The position numbers and the translations under genes were made by a program. Of a stretch of 64,000 nt of DNA, positions 53,388 to 64,000 are shown piece by piece. Source of the stretch: Agarophyton chilense (taxonomy: Eukaryota > Rhodophyta > Florideophyceae > Gracilariales > Gracilariaceae); contig JARGXX010000092.1 of the NCBI GenBank assembly GCA_030374765.1, positions 62,001 through 126,000 of the forward strand, in the 5' to 3' direction. Under the pieces are notes generated by a model that worked only from the letters and a program-made list of their open reading frames with translations, was not told where the DNA came from and made no database searches. Position 1 is the first letter of the stretch; each line of letters begins with the position of its first letter.

Positions 53388-54140
53388 TTATCGGACTTCT
53401 TTTTGGGTGCATAGATACTCGGACTGCTTCCTCCTATCCCTCGAGATCGAAATGGGAGCGAGCTTTTCCATAAGCACTGCCATGGAGATCTTGATCGAGA
53501 AGTATTCATATTGCCGAATCCAAAGGCGGCTGAAGATAATCTCGTTCTCAGAAAGTGCTCTGCCAACCTTGAAGCGAGCTGAGACAGCCTTGGAGAATTT
53601 GTTCATCTCACTCTTTGATCCAGCAAGGAGAAGATCTTCCACCAATTTGGCCACGAGTAGAGATATACATCCATGGTCGTCCGACAATATGAACATCTAT
53701 GGCATACCAGGGACAGTACGGAATCCGTAGTCGCACAACCATTCCTCGATGCATAGCTGCCAGAGACGACCGAACTCTACTAGGCCATATGCTGGCTTGA
53801 GTAGCTTCCATACTTCGTCTAATAACTGTGTCCATCCCTTTGGAGGCCGCATGTATATATCTCGTTTGAGGTCGCCTGATTGCAGATACGCTCTAGAAAT
53901 GTCAATGCTTCCAAGGGTGAGGTGTAGTAAAGTTTCGAGGGAAAGCAGAAGTCTGATGCAGGTGAATTGAGCCTTAGAGGAGTCAGATCGATTGTTATCC
54001 TTTTGGGAATCCCGATTTCCATGTAGTATCAGACGGCACTTGAGCTTGAGCTTACCACTCTCTCCATCGAACTGAAGAAGTGATGGGAGGATATGATATT
54101 TGATTTTCGCGGGAGTCCTTTGATGAAGATCGGCTTGCAT
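53388..54140 (-). pseudogene. Reverse transcriptase of element D
   Basis: Two frames. The first shows KLKCRLILHGNRD, GSIDISRAYLQSG and RDIYMRPPKGW, the fingers and palm motifs of copia RT. The second carries the active-site stretch AKLVEDLLLAGS, where a catalytic VDD-like box has become VED. Inactive. Confidence 0.75.
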
Positions 54141-55921
54141 GCCTCGGCTTCAGAGTAGTTTCTCTTTTCTGCTTCGATGGCCTTGTCGATTACCCATCGC
54201 GGGGCGAACTGTAGCTTAGCTTCTGTGGCTGGTTGGTCTCCAATGATCTTCTTGATCTGCTGGAGAATTCTTTGCTCCGAAGGCAATAGATTTTCGCCAA
54301 TTGTAGGGAACCTAAGCGAGGTGTCACCAACATCTCTGCAGAGTTGAGGGTTCCTGACATCCATTGAGGGTGCGTCCACAGCCGTTGTGTCTTCCTTCGA
54401 CGCGAAGAAGGATAAAGAGAACGAATGCAGAGACCACAAGCTTGGTTCGTCCGATATGCGTGGGTCGAAACTCAAAAGGTCTTCTATGCTCTGCACAGGT
54501 AAGTCTGTGATTTCTTCATCTTCTTCTTCTTGGGCGTTAGTGTCCGGGAAGGACGTGTATCCAAGCTCGTGTTTGTCCAGTTCCTGTGGAAGGGATGAAC
54601 GTGAGACTAACCTTATGTCCTCGTAGGCGATCTGATGCTTCGGTCCCTGGATTTTTTTGCTCGGAGAGACCGATAATATATGGTCAGTAGTCGTGACCAC
54701 GAAAGCCTTGTACCAGGCACCATGTTTTCCAACTCTCTTAAAGACATATACCGGAATGGTTGGTGCCGGAAGGTCTTGTGATAAAGGATACGATGGCTTG
54801 GTACGAAGTAAGGTGTGCACGGCACGCCTGGAAACTTGTTCGTTGTAGGAAGAAAGGAGCTTCTCTGGTAGCATCTGCTTGGGTAACCCAGAAACAGAAG
54901 GATTGTAGCCGTGAACAAGCTCGAAGTTGCTGACTGACTTGTTACCATACAGCACATTCTTCAGGAATGTGGATTTGGAGAGGATCTCAAAGTCCGTGCG
55001 ATACACTTGACGAGTTTCCATCGGATTAGGTTCGTCGAGAAGGAGCGTTTGGACAAATGTGCGGATTGTCTCGTTGCTCGATTCAACGCTTCCAATTTTG
55101 CTGTGGCGTCGAGCAGGCCGTGGTTCGAATGAAATCTGATTCTCGGCACACAACCGCTGAATAGAGTCGTTATTGAACTCTGAGTCTCCCGATATTTTTC
55201 ATGGAGGCCCAAAGACATCAAACCAATGAACGACAATCATGCAAGCGGTATCAGTCATATCCCTTGAAATCATCAAGACAGTAACGGAGAGACCAGTTGA
55301 TAATTCCTTCATATGCAGAATTGGGAGGTTTCCAAACTCGCGTATGAATAGGGAATCCACCTGAAGGTGCTCGTTGAACTCACTCAGTATCCTCTTGAGT
55401 GATATCTTTCGAGAGTGTAATTGGCGGCCAGACCTTTTGCATGAAGTGCAAGAATTGTAGGCCTGTTCGAGCTCACCAGCAAGTGTTCGATTTAGTATCC
55501 CGCCTCGACTGCAAAGCTTTTTCATGTCCTTGGTGGAGAGGTGGGACTGACAGTGAAGCTTTGTGGCGAAGCGGCGGGCATGTGTCTGATCCATGTCGTC
55601 CTTTCCAGAGAATTTGGCGATCGGATTAGGATTCCTAGAGAGAAAGGAAGAATGAGAAGAGAAGAAGGATTTGAACGACTTCATTATCGCAGGAACGACG
55701 AATAAGTGTGGTCGGCGGTCAATTTCTTCTCGTAGGACGTACGTTGACAGAACTGCGTCGTCCCGAGAGATTCCGACCGAAACGGGCACTACGAGCGTGT
55801 TGTCCGAATCCATGAGGTCAGAACGTGACACTATGTCGTTCCCCACTAGCAGAGGACCATCGCCTTCCGTAATGTAGCACTTAATGTCTGCTTCCACATC
55901 GTTCAGTCCTTTGATCTTCAA
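54029..55921 (-). pseudogene. Integrase with protease end and linker of element D
   Basis: The frame 55921-55199 contains a protease end (PLLVGNDIVSRSDLM), the integrase zinc region with KLHCQSHLS and CTSCKRSG, and the first catalytic Asp in LQVDSLFIRE. The next frame (55153-54029) carries the third catalytic region (GSVESSNETIRT) and a long acidic linker leading into RT. Upstream near 56060 the protease active site reads DIGCPRS in place of DTG. Confidence 0.75.
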
Positions 55922-56144
55922 CCTCCAACTTACATATACCAGTTTCAGATTTGAACATTCTGGACCAAAACCGTGAAAAAGGGGTCACAGTCGAGGTCTT
56001 TAACGTGAAATTGGATGTCCATTACGATTGATAGTGCGGCGGCAGATTCGATGCCTCCCACACTGCGGGGACAACCAATGTCAATGATGGGGTTCGGATC
56101 TCTTGTACCACTAACCACATCAGAAGGCGCCCCAACCCATGACT

Positions 56145-56780
56145 TTAGGCATGATTGCGCTTCGATGGGGCAGCGCCTGGCGTAAGATCCGCGTTAGATC
56201 CACGGCTCCGGTCTCTGGAGGCATCTTTCCTGGAATGTCTTCCTCCACGACGAGGAACTGTGGACCTACCGTCTGAGTCGTTGCGTTGGAGTTCGAACTT
56301 CCTCTTCTTTGTAAGAAATGAGGGACTTGGGCACAAGTCATTGCCCACCATGTGCTCGGTATCACCACAATCGAAACAGAAAGACGACTTTACACCTTTT
56401 CCGGCCTTAACATCGGTGCGTTTCCTCTTTGCGTTGCCGGGTTTGAAAGATACGGTTGATGCATTTCCTTCCTTCCTATTTCCCAAGCGAATTAGTACGC
56501 TCTGGTTGGATTTGGAAATCGGAAATAAGGCAGTTTGGACTTTCTGACCCTCGACTTCCACGTCAAAGGTTTTCCCCAGAGTGATGGAAGCAGTGACGTC
56601 GCGAATATGGCGTAGTGGCGCGTGCGTGGCAAATCGAGAAGAAAGAGAGAGGTAGTTGCAAATCGCTGAAGGCCCGCACAGCCCGTGAGGAAGACGCGCG
56701 AAAGAAATATCGCGTTTAGGGTCAGAAAGGTTGCCGGGCATTTGACCGCACTCCAAAAAATCTAATTTTATTGTATCGCG
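56145..56780 (-). pseudogene. Gag C-terminal part with CCHC knuckle, element D
   Basis: Minus-strand frame with a variant zinc knuckle C-x2-C-x4-H-x6-C (CFDCGDTEHMVGNDLC) and a basic Ser/Arg-rich end. The open frame runs back through the LTR to 56966, but only codons inside 56780 are element-internal. In a normal copia element this would directly follow the gag N-terminal half, which here is 5 kb away on the other strand. Confidence 0.65.
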
Positions 56781-56782
56781 CC

Positions 56783-56793
56783 AAGGCGGGGGG
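56783..56793 (+). other. Polypurine tract of element D
   Basis: AAGGCGGGGGG abuts the TG of the right LTR and fixes the element's polarity as plus. Confidence 0.75.
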
Positions 56794-56999
56794 TGTGCAA
56801 TACAAGATTGCCACCTGGTGCAATGCCGCCGGCGCTGCATACTAAAACTCACTCTTGCTCCACCCCGAGACACTGGGGACAGAGGAGCAAAAGGGGACAC
56901 CTGGTGCCCGTTCCACCTTCCTCGGTTCCATTGCGCGTTGCGAGTGCATACTAGACACCATACCAACAGCCCTCTCGCTCTGCGTAGGACTGCTTCTCA
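56794..56999 (+). repeat. 3' LTR of element D
   Basis: 206 bp, TGTGCAATACAAG to CTCA; followed by TATAC. Confidence 0.8.
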
Positions 57000-57570
57000 T
57001 ATACACACTCACTTAAGATTTCATCTCCGAAAAACAAACAATCCGACTCAACCGAACATGCGCCATTGCGATTCCTTTTACAGATCTCTTGGTCAATTCT
57101 CCCGAACTGTCAGGTATTCATTCGAATCCTCGGTCTGTTATACCACCTGCGGCGATAAAAAAACGGTGATGACGACAGTCCTAACCCTTCGCGGTTCTTT
57201 TCCGGGTTTAAACCTGTGCCCCTTCCACAAAGCTGTAGTGCGCCTGTAGCGCATAATGTTTGAGTGAAAATATGTATCCGTCTCACATGTGGCTTGCTTA
57301 TGACAACCTCTTTGGTCCGCAACCGTTCACCAGCGCTGTCAGTGGAGACATAGCCGATATGTGCGCGGCCTTGGTTTTCTGTTTTCAAGGCGACCAATCC
57401 GATATTGAACCTTCCCAATTCGTAAAGAAGTGATCATCCCGAAAGGGTCGTGTACCCTCCCGATGTAGGGTGGTTTTCGACTTCTCGATATGATACTGAT
57501 GTAATCGAATAAATACCGAGTTAACTTCTGCACTCTTCTAGCTTCTAATCCCAACTTCTAAAAGATCCGT
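57000..57570. other. Gap between element D and a gypsy relic, no gene recognised
   Basis: Short frames only on both strands, no domain signal. Confidence 0.4.
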
Positions 57571-58068
57571 CTATGTTCCATCTTTTCCTTCTCTTCCACC
57601 ACTGTGGCTAGAGTATCTCACTTGTGCGTTATCGATCGTTGCCGGGATCCCTGTCCGTATTTGGCGGTGATACGAAACCACTCTTGAACGCAAGAGGTGC
57701 TCAATTAGTTCATCCGAGTCGGCCTCGAGACCATAGCTGTACGAACTGAGAAGACACTGAACGCAACCATCCGGATGGTATAAATGTTCCACAATATGGT
57801 CGATGACGAACTTCTGGTCATAGAGCTTCCGGCTTGGTCGTGCTTGTAACACGCACTCCTCTCTGAGATGGAGATCTGGGTCGTGCTCCAATAGCTTACG
57901 TGCTAATGTACTTCCTGACGTTGATGAAGTGGAAGATGGAGGTTGGGCTACTATGCTTCGTGCACTGGGAAGTTGACCGCCTTGTGCGTTGATTGGTATA
58001 CATCCCGAGAACGGTACCGTGCTGTCGCATGAGCGCTCCAACCGATGACTGGGAGCGCCCCGCGCCAT
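57571..58068 (-). pseudogene. Chromodomain relic of a chromovirus integrase tail
   Basis: 165 codons from an ATG at 58068. The middle reads KFVIDHIVEHLYHPDG then DELIEHLLRSRVVSYHR, clearly related to the chromodomain stub in A2 (FVIDRIVRHIY, EPIEHLPRSKVLPYHR). The Trp of the core (YQVRWYGF in A2) is replaced in CLLSSYSYGL, so binding function is probably lost. Ends at 57571. Confidence 0.65.
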
Positions 58069-59302
58069 GATTTGTAACCCCTCCTCACGTTAGGGCTCTC
58101 GTGACAGCGTCGTCGGACAGTTCGAACGCTAAGGGGTTACAGTACCTCGTCCAAAGATTTCCTCCAAGTCCTCGGTATTGCTTTTTCCCAAGGGCCAGGA
58201 ATGTGGGTGGAGCGTATCTCCTTGGGGAAACTTGGCGTTGCGAGGTACTCTGTTGGAGGTCACAACCTCACTTGGCAACGAGATAGTTCTGCCTTTTGCA
58301 TGTGAATTGTCCCTGACCGGCTTGTCCATCACGACACTGGCGGGGTCTACCTTAGTATCCTCCACCCCCTCTCCAGATGCAGCGGTAGCAGTAGCGGTAG
58401 CGGTAGGAACTCCCACCCAGCAAGGGTAAACATCATGCTGCGGCGTGAGAGATGGACACCTATGAGTAGTTTCCGATAAGAACAGCAAATCAGAGAGGTC
58501 TAGAGTAAAATTTGCCAGGAAAGAAGGACCTGCAACCACTCAAGTGGGTTTCGCTACTGAGGTGTGCCTCGAACCTCTATCTATGGTTGAGGGTTGTATA
58601 CAGACAGAAAGTGCTTCTAAGAGCGGCTGGGGGCCAATGGCAATGCGGTGCGAGAGATGCGCTCCTGACAGTCGGCAATTCTTACCACAATGGCATCGTT
58701 CTTGATAGAGTCTACCTTATATGGTCCGTCCGCAATCGGCGAAAATTTGGGGCGTTCTCACTCGGAAAGATTCCTGTATTACTTACCGATGAAGACGTAG
58801 TCTTCTGATATGATCAGTAACACCGTACTGTCTAGATTGAAGTCAAAATCACGCTTGTAGGAGGCTTTAGCACGGGCTATTGAACTGCAAGCAGCTAGAT
58901 TCAATTTGGTCAGCTTTGATTTCAACTTGTGGCAGTAATACTTCGAGGAAAAAAGCCTTCTTGCGTAGCCTGGGATTCTGATGCGATAGCGGGCAAAAGA
59001 CAGTACAAAAACCAATCGAAAGAAGTCGAAAACTTTGTACGGTGTAACTGCAAATTGTATGTGAACGCTAAAGTGTAAATAAAGTTGTGACAACGTCTGG
59101 GGTGACCGGCCATGTAAGAACGGAAAGATGCAAGTAGCGTTTGGTTAAACGGCTCGAAGTTTCCAGTACACGAAGAGATGTAAGTCGTTGTGAAGCACTT
59201 CCTATGGAGCTTCTATAATAAGAATGGTGTCAAAATAGGAAGTGTTAAGAGCATCTTTTGTCAGGTTGGCTAAATGTCAGTCACTTGTCCATAATTTGAG
59301 GT
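58069..59302. other. Probable remainder of the gypsy relic and unrecognised sequence
   Basis: A minus-strand frame (58539-58129) upstream of the chromodomain relic may be degraded integrase or linker sequence and includes a (GCTACC)n-like repeat near 58380-58410. From 58600 to 59302 I see no supported feature. Confidence 0.35.
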
Positions 59303-61366
59303 CCAGCGTTGTATGGACTTCTTGGTAGACGGAGTATTAACTATTCTTGAAACATGGCCGCTACAGCCGGAATTGAACCTCAGCACCTCATGGTCGGTCA
59401 ACTTCACTATGGTAAAATTCAAGCACCGCCTAGAGTCTCAAGTTTTTTAGTTCTAGTGTCTTCTACAATGGGTCGGCCCCCGGCGTTATTGGAACTCGAC
59501 GTTTGCGGTGTGTCCGGTTTTAACTGTTATAGTCTGGTATTCTTCTCTGCTGGCATGTTGTGAATATTATGTTCCTATGGATCATTCATTTCTGCACCCT
59601 TATTCATTAGACTACAATGGAAATTTTATTCATCAGCTTTTGATGCGCGTATTTGGTTTTTGTCAAATGTTTTGATCTGCGGGATCAATAAAAGAAGTTT
59701 TAAAAAGAGTTTTCAGAAACGCAGATTTGTTTTGTTTTGTGCTTTACAATGTGTTACTGGAAACGGAGCACGGAAGTCCATGTAAACTTTTAGCACAGCA
59801 TCGAGTTCAAGAAAGTGGTGAAATAGGTCTGGATGGGGTAAAGCGTCTCTTGAATTTAAAGGGTGATGAAAAATGTTTAGATCGGACTGATAGATCTAAT
59901 TAAGACGACACTGTACTGTCCAGTTATCAACGCTATCTTTTTGTGAATTTGTGTACGTTTTCCTGGTCCAACGTCAGTTCATATGCTCGGTAAATCTCAT
60001 TGTGTCATTGAAATGTTTTAGTTAGCAGTAGTGCTTTGCCCAAACGGCACCATGGGCACAGCAAGATAAAAAAAAATTTCTTCTTCCGTTTATAAGCAAT
60101 AGAAGACATTTTTTGTTATTTATTTGAATAAAATCCAAAAGCAAACGATAAAAACCCAAACAAAAGTGCGGTTCGCACAGTGTAAATACACTACCAGTAA
60201 ACAACATAGTACCATAGAATGCTCTTCAAGAGCAGTCTACAGCACTTTATGGTTTGGACTGATGGAGTTAAAACTTGGTGCGGAATTATGCTTGGTTAGG
60301 CTAGCGGCTGTTTGGGATTTATAGGACCAAAACTTAGGCAATGGTATCGCATTCGGTGCAAATTCTATAAAGTAGAATAGCAGGAGGTCTGCGTCTATCG
60401 AGGCCTCCGTTACAGAAAATTGTCTTCTATTCCATTCAATTAGTAGCCAATAGGAAGAAACTGATGAGAGAGGGTCGCAAATTTTGCTCTATCATAAAAT
60501 AATACGAAATAGGGCGTGGGTTGGAGATGTTTTAACACTACATCTGTGCGTATCTTGGCTGATTTCGAGTCTCTTTTTTTACGTCTACGCTTGAGCGGGG
60601 TCTGGATCGGCATTGAACGATGCAATGCGTTGCACGTAGAAAATTAGAAAGAACTTTGCAGGATGAGAAGTTTAGTTTTGAACTGTTGGAATCCCAAACG
60701 ACTCCAAAACTCCAACTACCGCTATAGGGAAGGTATGCGGATCTGGGAAATTTATCGCAGGGCGATCGCCGGCAAACAAAGAAAAAAGCCAATGGGTCAG
60801 GCAAGAGCCTTTTGGCGTCTCCCCCTCGCTGTCGATTTCAATACACTTAATGTGGTTCTCAAGCTTTCAATTAAAACGAACAATGTTATCATGGAGCATG
60901 TACGTTTCAGACTGCTTACTCAGACACTGCGGTCTGTAGGGTAACAGAAAGGCATCCTCAATAACTTTTTTTTTTGAGCACTGCTTTGCGACTGAAGGAG
61001 CACTTTGAGAAAGATTTAGGATGACAGAGTTGCAGATGTTTCATGGACGTATGGCATATGTAACGAAGAAAGCGCTTTTGCGTGGCAACAATCTGACGAA
61101 GGTGCTCTGAGATCATGAAAGCAGCTAGCTCATGCAAGCCGAGGGATCAGTACAGGATCAGCACCTGCTGCGTACGCAGCGAGCAGCCGCATGCCCTTCT
61201 CCCCGTCGTATTTGTTATGAAAGCACTCTTCCACACACCGAGCTTAAATACAAATGTCTAATATTTCTCAACGGTTTCAAGACGCATTGCGCCGGATGAC
61301 GTTGAAATGGCTCTGGGACAAAGAAATAGAGGGACTTGCATTTTTTTGTTGCACCGCCTCCAATTC

Positions 61367-61601
61367 TGTTTCTTATTCAAGGTTCTACCGATCTAAATAG
61401 ATCCCAGGTTTTACTGTTTGTAGATCAGGCTTCCTTTGACAGGCAGCCCAACTATCCTCCGCCTTCAAAGCACTGGACACAGGCTATTTAAAAGTGCCCT
61501 AGTTTCTATTGTTTTGGTTACAAAATTTACGCCACTGTTCCGATACCGGTCTTAAAAGATGTAACCGTTTTTGTCCGATTGTAAGTTTTAATTCTCCAAC
61601 A
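61367..61601 (-). repeat. 3' LTR of copia element C' (mirror copy)
   Basis: Position-by-position mirror of 45480-45714. Confidence 0.75.
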
Positions 61602-63212
61602 CTTCCTCTCGTTCCAGCCTTCTTACTATCATGCCCATCAGGTTACACATTACCATGTGTTTTTCTTTTGGTAGCGCTTTGGTAAAAACATCAGCACTCA
61701 TTTGGGCAGGCTTCAAATGCATCAAACGAAAGCAGGCATCCTGCACAGCCTTGCGCCCAAAATGATACTTTACGTCGATATGTTTTCTCGTTTCGTTGAT
61801 GGTTTCCTCCTTGCTGGATTTCATCATTCTCTCGTTATCACGAAAGATGGTCAAAAGCATTCCTACCACGATATAAACATCAGCAAAAAGTCTTCGTATC
61901 ATTAAACTTTTACGCACTTCAAATGACATCGCAACATACTCGGCATCAAGCGTAAACTGCTCAAAAAGAGTTTGTTTCTTCGAACGCCATACAATGGCTC
62001 CCCCACAAAACGTGAAACTGTAACCACTAGTCTACTTGTGGTCTGAACAATCACTGGCAAAATCCACATCTGAGTATCATACCAGTACGCCTTTGCCCTT
62101 CTTGTAGACAGTATATGCATCAACTGTATTCTTCAAGGACTTCAACATACTTTTCGCTGCATTTCAGTGCTCACGATTATAAAACAGCATAAAACGCGCC
62201 AAGTAGGAAACAGAAATTGAAATATCAGATCGAACTGTGTAGGCCAAGGGCATCATTGATCCGACTAGTTTCCTGTAGAGAAGGCCTTTTCCTCCTTTTT
62301 ATCGTCTCCCGCAAGTCATATTGTTGCAAAGGGATGTAGAAATCGGCCTCATGAGACATTCTAAAGCGTTTCAAGAGCTTCAAGATCATGGGTTTGTCAT
62401 GAATGTAAATCTGGTTCTTCTTAGACTCGCGTTGGATACTCACACCAAGAAACGTCTTGGGGGTTTCAGTAATTCTTACTTTCATGAAAGTTTGCAACAT
62501 CTTCGTGGACTGCTGAATTTCACTTCTTTCTTTCACGGTTACCAAACCATCATCTACATAAATCACTATACAAACACTTCTCGATCCTTTGCCATAGAAA
62601 AACAAACTCGAATCGTTTTGTGATTGAGTACATACGATTTGGTCCATCACAGAAATAAAATTCTTTCTATAGGCACATGACGTTTGTTTTGTGCCATAGA
62701 CTGCCTTCATCAAACGTAGTGCACGACCTTCTTTGCTCTGGGTGACAAACCCTTTTGGACTGCGTCTTGTACAACTCCTATTCTAGATCGCTGTAACGTA
62801 ATGCAGTTCCGACGTCAAACTGTACCATGAGAAGATCTTTTTCTACTGCCATGGATAGTAGAGATACGATGATTTCATTCTTGGCTACTGGCGCAAACAA
62901 CTCCCCATAGTCCATTCCCTTTCGCTAGTTGAAACCGCGCGCGACCAAACCAGCCGTGTACCGGGTCAATTGACTGTTTTCATCACGCTTCTTGAAGATT
63001 ATCTATCGGTTGTCAATTGGAATGCAGTTTGCCGGAGGTGGGACGAGTTTCCATACTCCACGCTGCTTCATGTTTTCCATCTCTCCTTCCGTTGATTGAA
63101 CCCAGTTCTTTGCATCCGGAGCATGCATAGACTCTTCATGAGTGCTGGGGTAGTAAGCCGTTGAATCAGTCAGCACTCTCTTTGTAATCAATGTAAGCGC
63201 GGTGTCCCGCAT
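61588..63212 (-). pseudogene. RT and RNase H relics of copia element C'
   Basis: Same broken reading frames as at 43869-45493, including the intact IYVDDGLV motif and the same stops, showing that decay preceded the duplication. Confidence 0.8.
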
Positions 63213-63356
63213 GTAGGGCGACGTCCGTTCGCGAGTTCTGGTAGATCTTCATAGCTCCGCAGGATAGTGAATGACTTCCTCCGGGTCGTAAGTAAAACCT
63301 TGTTTGGAATCAACGAAAACATCCTCTTATTTGGCCTCTTTGTGCACATTTATTGG

Positions 63357-63976
63357 TTAAGTGCCTCTCCTATCGCCCGAAATGGCCCCTTCATCGGTGT
63401 TAGAATCTTCTATATCAGAACCTGTGATATTATCCTTCATAGGAATCAATTCTTGAATGATGGAGCCGAGTGTAGACAAGTCAAGGTCTTGAGAGACTAT
63501 GACCTTCCTGTTCCAACCTACGACAGACTCATTGAACGACGAATCCTTCGAAACAATGGTCTTCGATGCCCCTGGTAGATTCATTCTGTAACAAGTTCCC
63601 TTATCGAAACCCACCAGCACTCTTCCTTAGAGTGAGCACTGTAATTCTCACTTTTTGTTCTTCTCTCCTTTGATACGTAAACAAAACATTATGTTGCAAA
63701 TGCCCAGAAATGTGATATGTTGGGCCTGTTGCCCGTGAACGTTTCAAGAGAATTCACCTAGCGCTGATCGCCTCGCTTCGTTTACATTAGGCTACGCAGA
63801 TAGTTCGCATTACGTACAGCTCCATCCCATAACTCAGTATAGCGAAGAGTTCCAGCCAATGTTAGCAGCATTTTCTGCGCTTTTGAATTGAGTGTACGAT
63901 TCAAACGTTCGGCTTTGCCGCTTGACTCTGGTCTATACTCTGGGGAAGGCTCAAGGACAGCCCCTTTGTCCTGCAA
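63357..63976 (-). pseudogene. Integrase relic of copia element C' (to window edge)
   Basis: Mirror of 43105-43724: PESSGKAERLNRTL with the catalytic Glu, a stop, then the integrase C-terminal frame. Runs out at the window end. Confidence 0.75.
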
Positions 63977-64000
63977 TCACTTTGTAAATGAATTGCTCTC

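Larger units (their letters stand above)
50057..56999 (+). mobile_element. Ty1/copia element D with pol block on the opposite strand
   Basis: Two 206-bp direct repeats (TGTGCAATACA... to CA) bound the unit, with near-matching 5-bp flanks TACAC and TATAC. LTR, primer site, gag N-terminal half and the polypurine tract are all oriented plus. The CCHC knuckle, protease, integrase, RT and RNase H read on the minus strand from right to left. An internal inversion is the simplest explanation. Confidence 0.75.
59303..64000 (-). repeat. Right arm of the inverted duplication, carrying element C'
   Basis: Mirror copy of 43081-47778, continuing beyond the window. It contains the 3' part of a second copia element C copy: LTR 61367-61601, RNase H and RT relics, and integrase. 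Substitutions relative to the left arm are few, for example in the codon that gives Gln versus Leu near the end of the RT fragment (44837 / 62244 area). Confidence 0.95.

Overview
The window looks like a repeat-rich stretch of an intron-poor eukaryotic nuclear genome. The single-copy genes I recognise are eukaryotic or eukaryote-resident: a proteasome beta-7 subunit, a fidgetin-like AAA ATPase, a zinc alcohol dehydrogenase, a MOSC-domain protein and a long coiled-coil protein. Each reads as one exon or nearly so. Single-exon genes standing as islands between nested Ty3/gypsy and Ty1/copia elements fit a florideophyte red alga; that taxonomic call is inference.

Layout. 1-6032: a minus-strand Ty3/gypsy chromovirus-type element (A1; LTR, PBS, intact gag, pol with a nonsense codon at the window edge). 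7836-14648: a plus-strand relative (A2) with both LTRs and an intact gag but no pol, plus a chromodomain remnant and an antisense reading frame. A1 and A2 form a 3.17-kb inverted repeat around a 1.8-kb spacer. Target-site duplications and a reading frame that continues across the breakpoint indicate that this spacer is inverted, so one host ORF is split between 14649-15272 (-) and 6038-6316 (+). 16954-23352: the gene island (PSMB4-like, frameshifted ADH, FIGNL1-like, MOSC). About 25.2-34.8 kb: a degenerate gypsy composite, 5' part from one family and 3' part from another, hit by three solo LTRs, each with a 5-bp target duplication. 36550-38412: the coiled-coil gene.

40593-45714: a decayed Ty1/copia element (C) primed by an internal half-tRNA-iMet site. 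Part of it and 2 kb of flank (43081-47778) are repeated almost perfectly in inverse orientation at 59303-64000. Between these arms lies a second copia element (D, 50057-56999). Its LTR-PBS-gag-PPT polarity is plus, while its CCHC-protease-integrase-RT-RNase H block is on the minus strand. Its gag-frame ORF contains a segment matching the histone H3 N-terminal tail at 19 of 26 positions. A further chromodomain relic lies at 57571-58068.

Main items of interest: the H3-tail-like segment in a retroelement, the inversion that splits a host ORF, the strand-switched element D, the pol-less derivative with an in-frame post-gag extension, and the primer-site evidence. I found no CRISPR array and no convincing tRNA or rRNA gene.
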